From positions 1-52,738 of the forward strand of contig JACKEO010000025.1 in NCBI GenBank assembly GCA_020632955.1: 52,738 nt of DNA, read 5' to 3'. Of this stretch, positions 52,484-52,738 are shown piece by piece; the stretch's first letter is position 1; each line of letters starts with the position of its first letter. The translations under genes and the position numbers were made by a program. The notes below the pieces were generated by a model. That model saw only the letters and a program-made list of their open reading frames with translations, made no database searches and was not told the origin of the DNA. Source of the DNA: Alphaproteobacteria bacterium (GTDB taxonomy: Bacteria > Myxococcota_A > UBA796 > GCA-2862545).

Positions 52484-52738
52484 CCGCTCCGCTGCCGCTG
52501 CTGCTCGCCGCCGGCGCCCTCGCCGTGCTGGCGGTGGCCGAGCTCGGCACCGCCTGGATCGCCTGGACGCTGCTCGGGCCCGAGCGCGTGCTGCTCGCGG
52601 CGTCGGCGTGGACGCTGCGGGGTCTCGCCATGGGGGTGGCCGCGGTGCAGGTCGTGCGCTTGCGGCGGTGGTCGGGGTTCGTGCTCGGGTACCTGCTGCT
52701 GCTCTCGGTGGCGGCCCTGCCGTGGACGCCGCTCGTGC
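52480..52738 (+). CDS. Membrane protein, cut by the window end
   Basis: Only the first 86 codons are present: three hydrophobic helices with Ala/Leu/Val and an Arg-rich turn (VVRLRRWSG). The ATG overlaps the SGNH gene stop, so it is translationally coupled to it. No family can be named from this part. Confidence 0.65.
   Translation, partial: MTAPLPLLLAAGALAVLAVAELGTAWIAWTLLGPERVLLAASAWTLRGLAMGVAAVQVVRLRRWSGFVLGYLLLLSVAALPWTPLV

Overview
The window is about 52.7 kb of very GC-rich DNA. Genes are densely packed, GTG starts are frequent, and many junctions are ATGA, GTGA or TGATG overlaps. Several traits fit a free-living Myxococcota (former Deltaproteobacteria) lineage. Lipoproteins carry Asp/Thr-rich linkers after the lipid cysteine. 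One surface protein has CGDG-type Myxococcus cysteine repeats and two choice-of-anchor A domains. There is a planctomycete/myxobacterium-type DUF1592 plus DUF1552 pair, a large Kelch lipoprotein, and several proteins I cannot assign. The assignment is an inference; no rRNA or other marker gene is present.

Left third (1-20 kb): a two-helix RCK potassium channel with a small Cys-rich exported protein; a NarL-type two-component pair; an MscS channel; a stand-alone E2-like acyltransferase with a helical partner; a DUF1292 protein with a membrane protein; a NahK-like kinase; a PAS-PAS-GGDEF diguanylate cyclase; an MBOAT/SGNH pair of the alginate-acetylation type, divergent from a large helical lipoprotein; and a 1215-residue secreted protein combining two anchor-A domains, cysteine repeats, an M23 peptidase domain and a C-terminal bacterial tandem-repeat domain.

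Middle (about 20.7-25.5 kb): reading frames break every few dozen bases. The pieces still show a YHYH lipoprotein, a cupredoxin lipoprotein, an unrecognised lipoprotein, a FAD-dependent oxidoreductase and TldD. Only single-base insertions or deletions separate the fragments, and intact genes flank the stretch. It looks more like uncorrected sequence error than natural decay, although I cannot exclude decay.

Right half (25.6-52.7 kb): intact pmbA/tldE with a small exported protein and a dihaem cytochrome c; an HU gene with a clear promoter and terminator; mtnB-mtnD-mtnC for methionine salvage; the DUF1592/DUF1552 pair; a minus-strand run of a ceramidase-fold enzyme, a PHP-type lipoprotein hydrolase and an outer-membrane barrel; a duplicated ZU5-like protein; an AAA ATPase with an odd overlapping mini-ORF at its start; the Kelch lipoprotein; a MacA/MacB-type efflux operon; and an SGNH membrane protein. 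No tRNA, rRNA, CRISPR array, insertion sequence or phage gene was seen. The least explained signals are a recurrent CGTTAGGC element just upstream of unrelated genes, and two enzyme-fold proteins (ceramidase fold and E2 fold) that have each lost the family catalytic residue.
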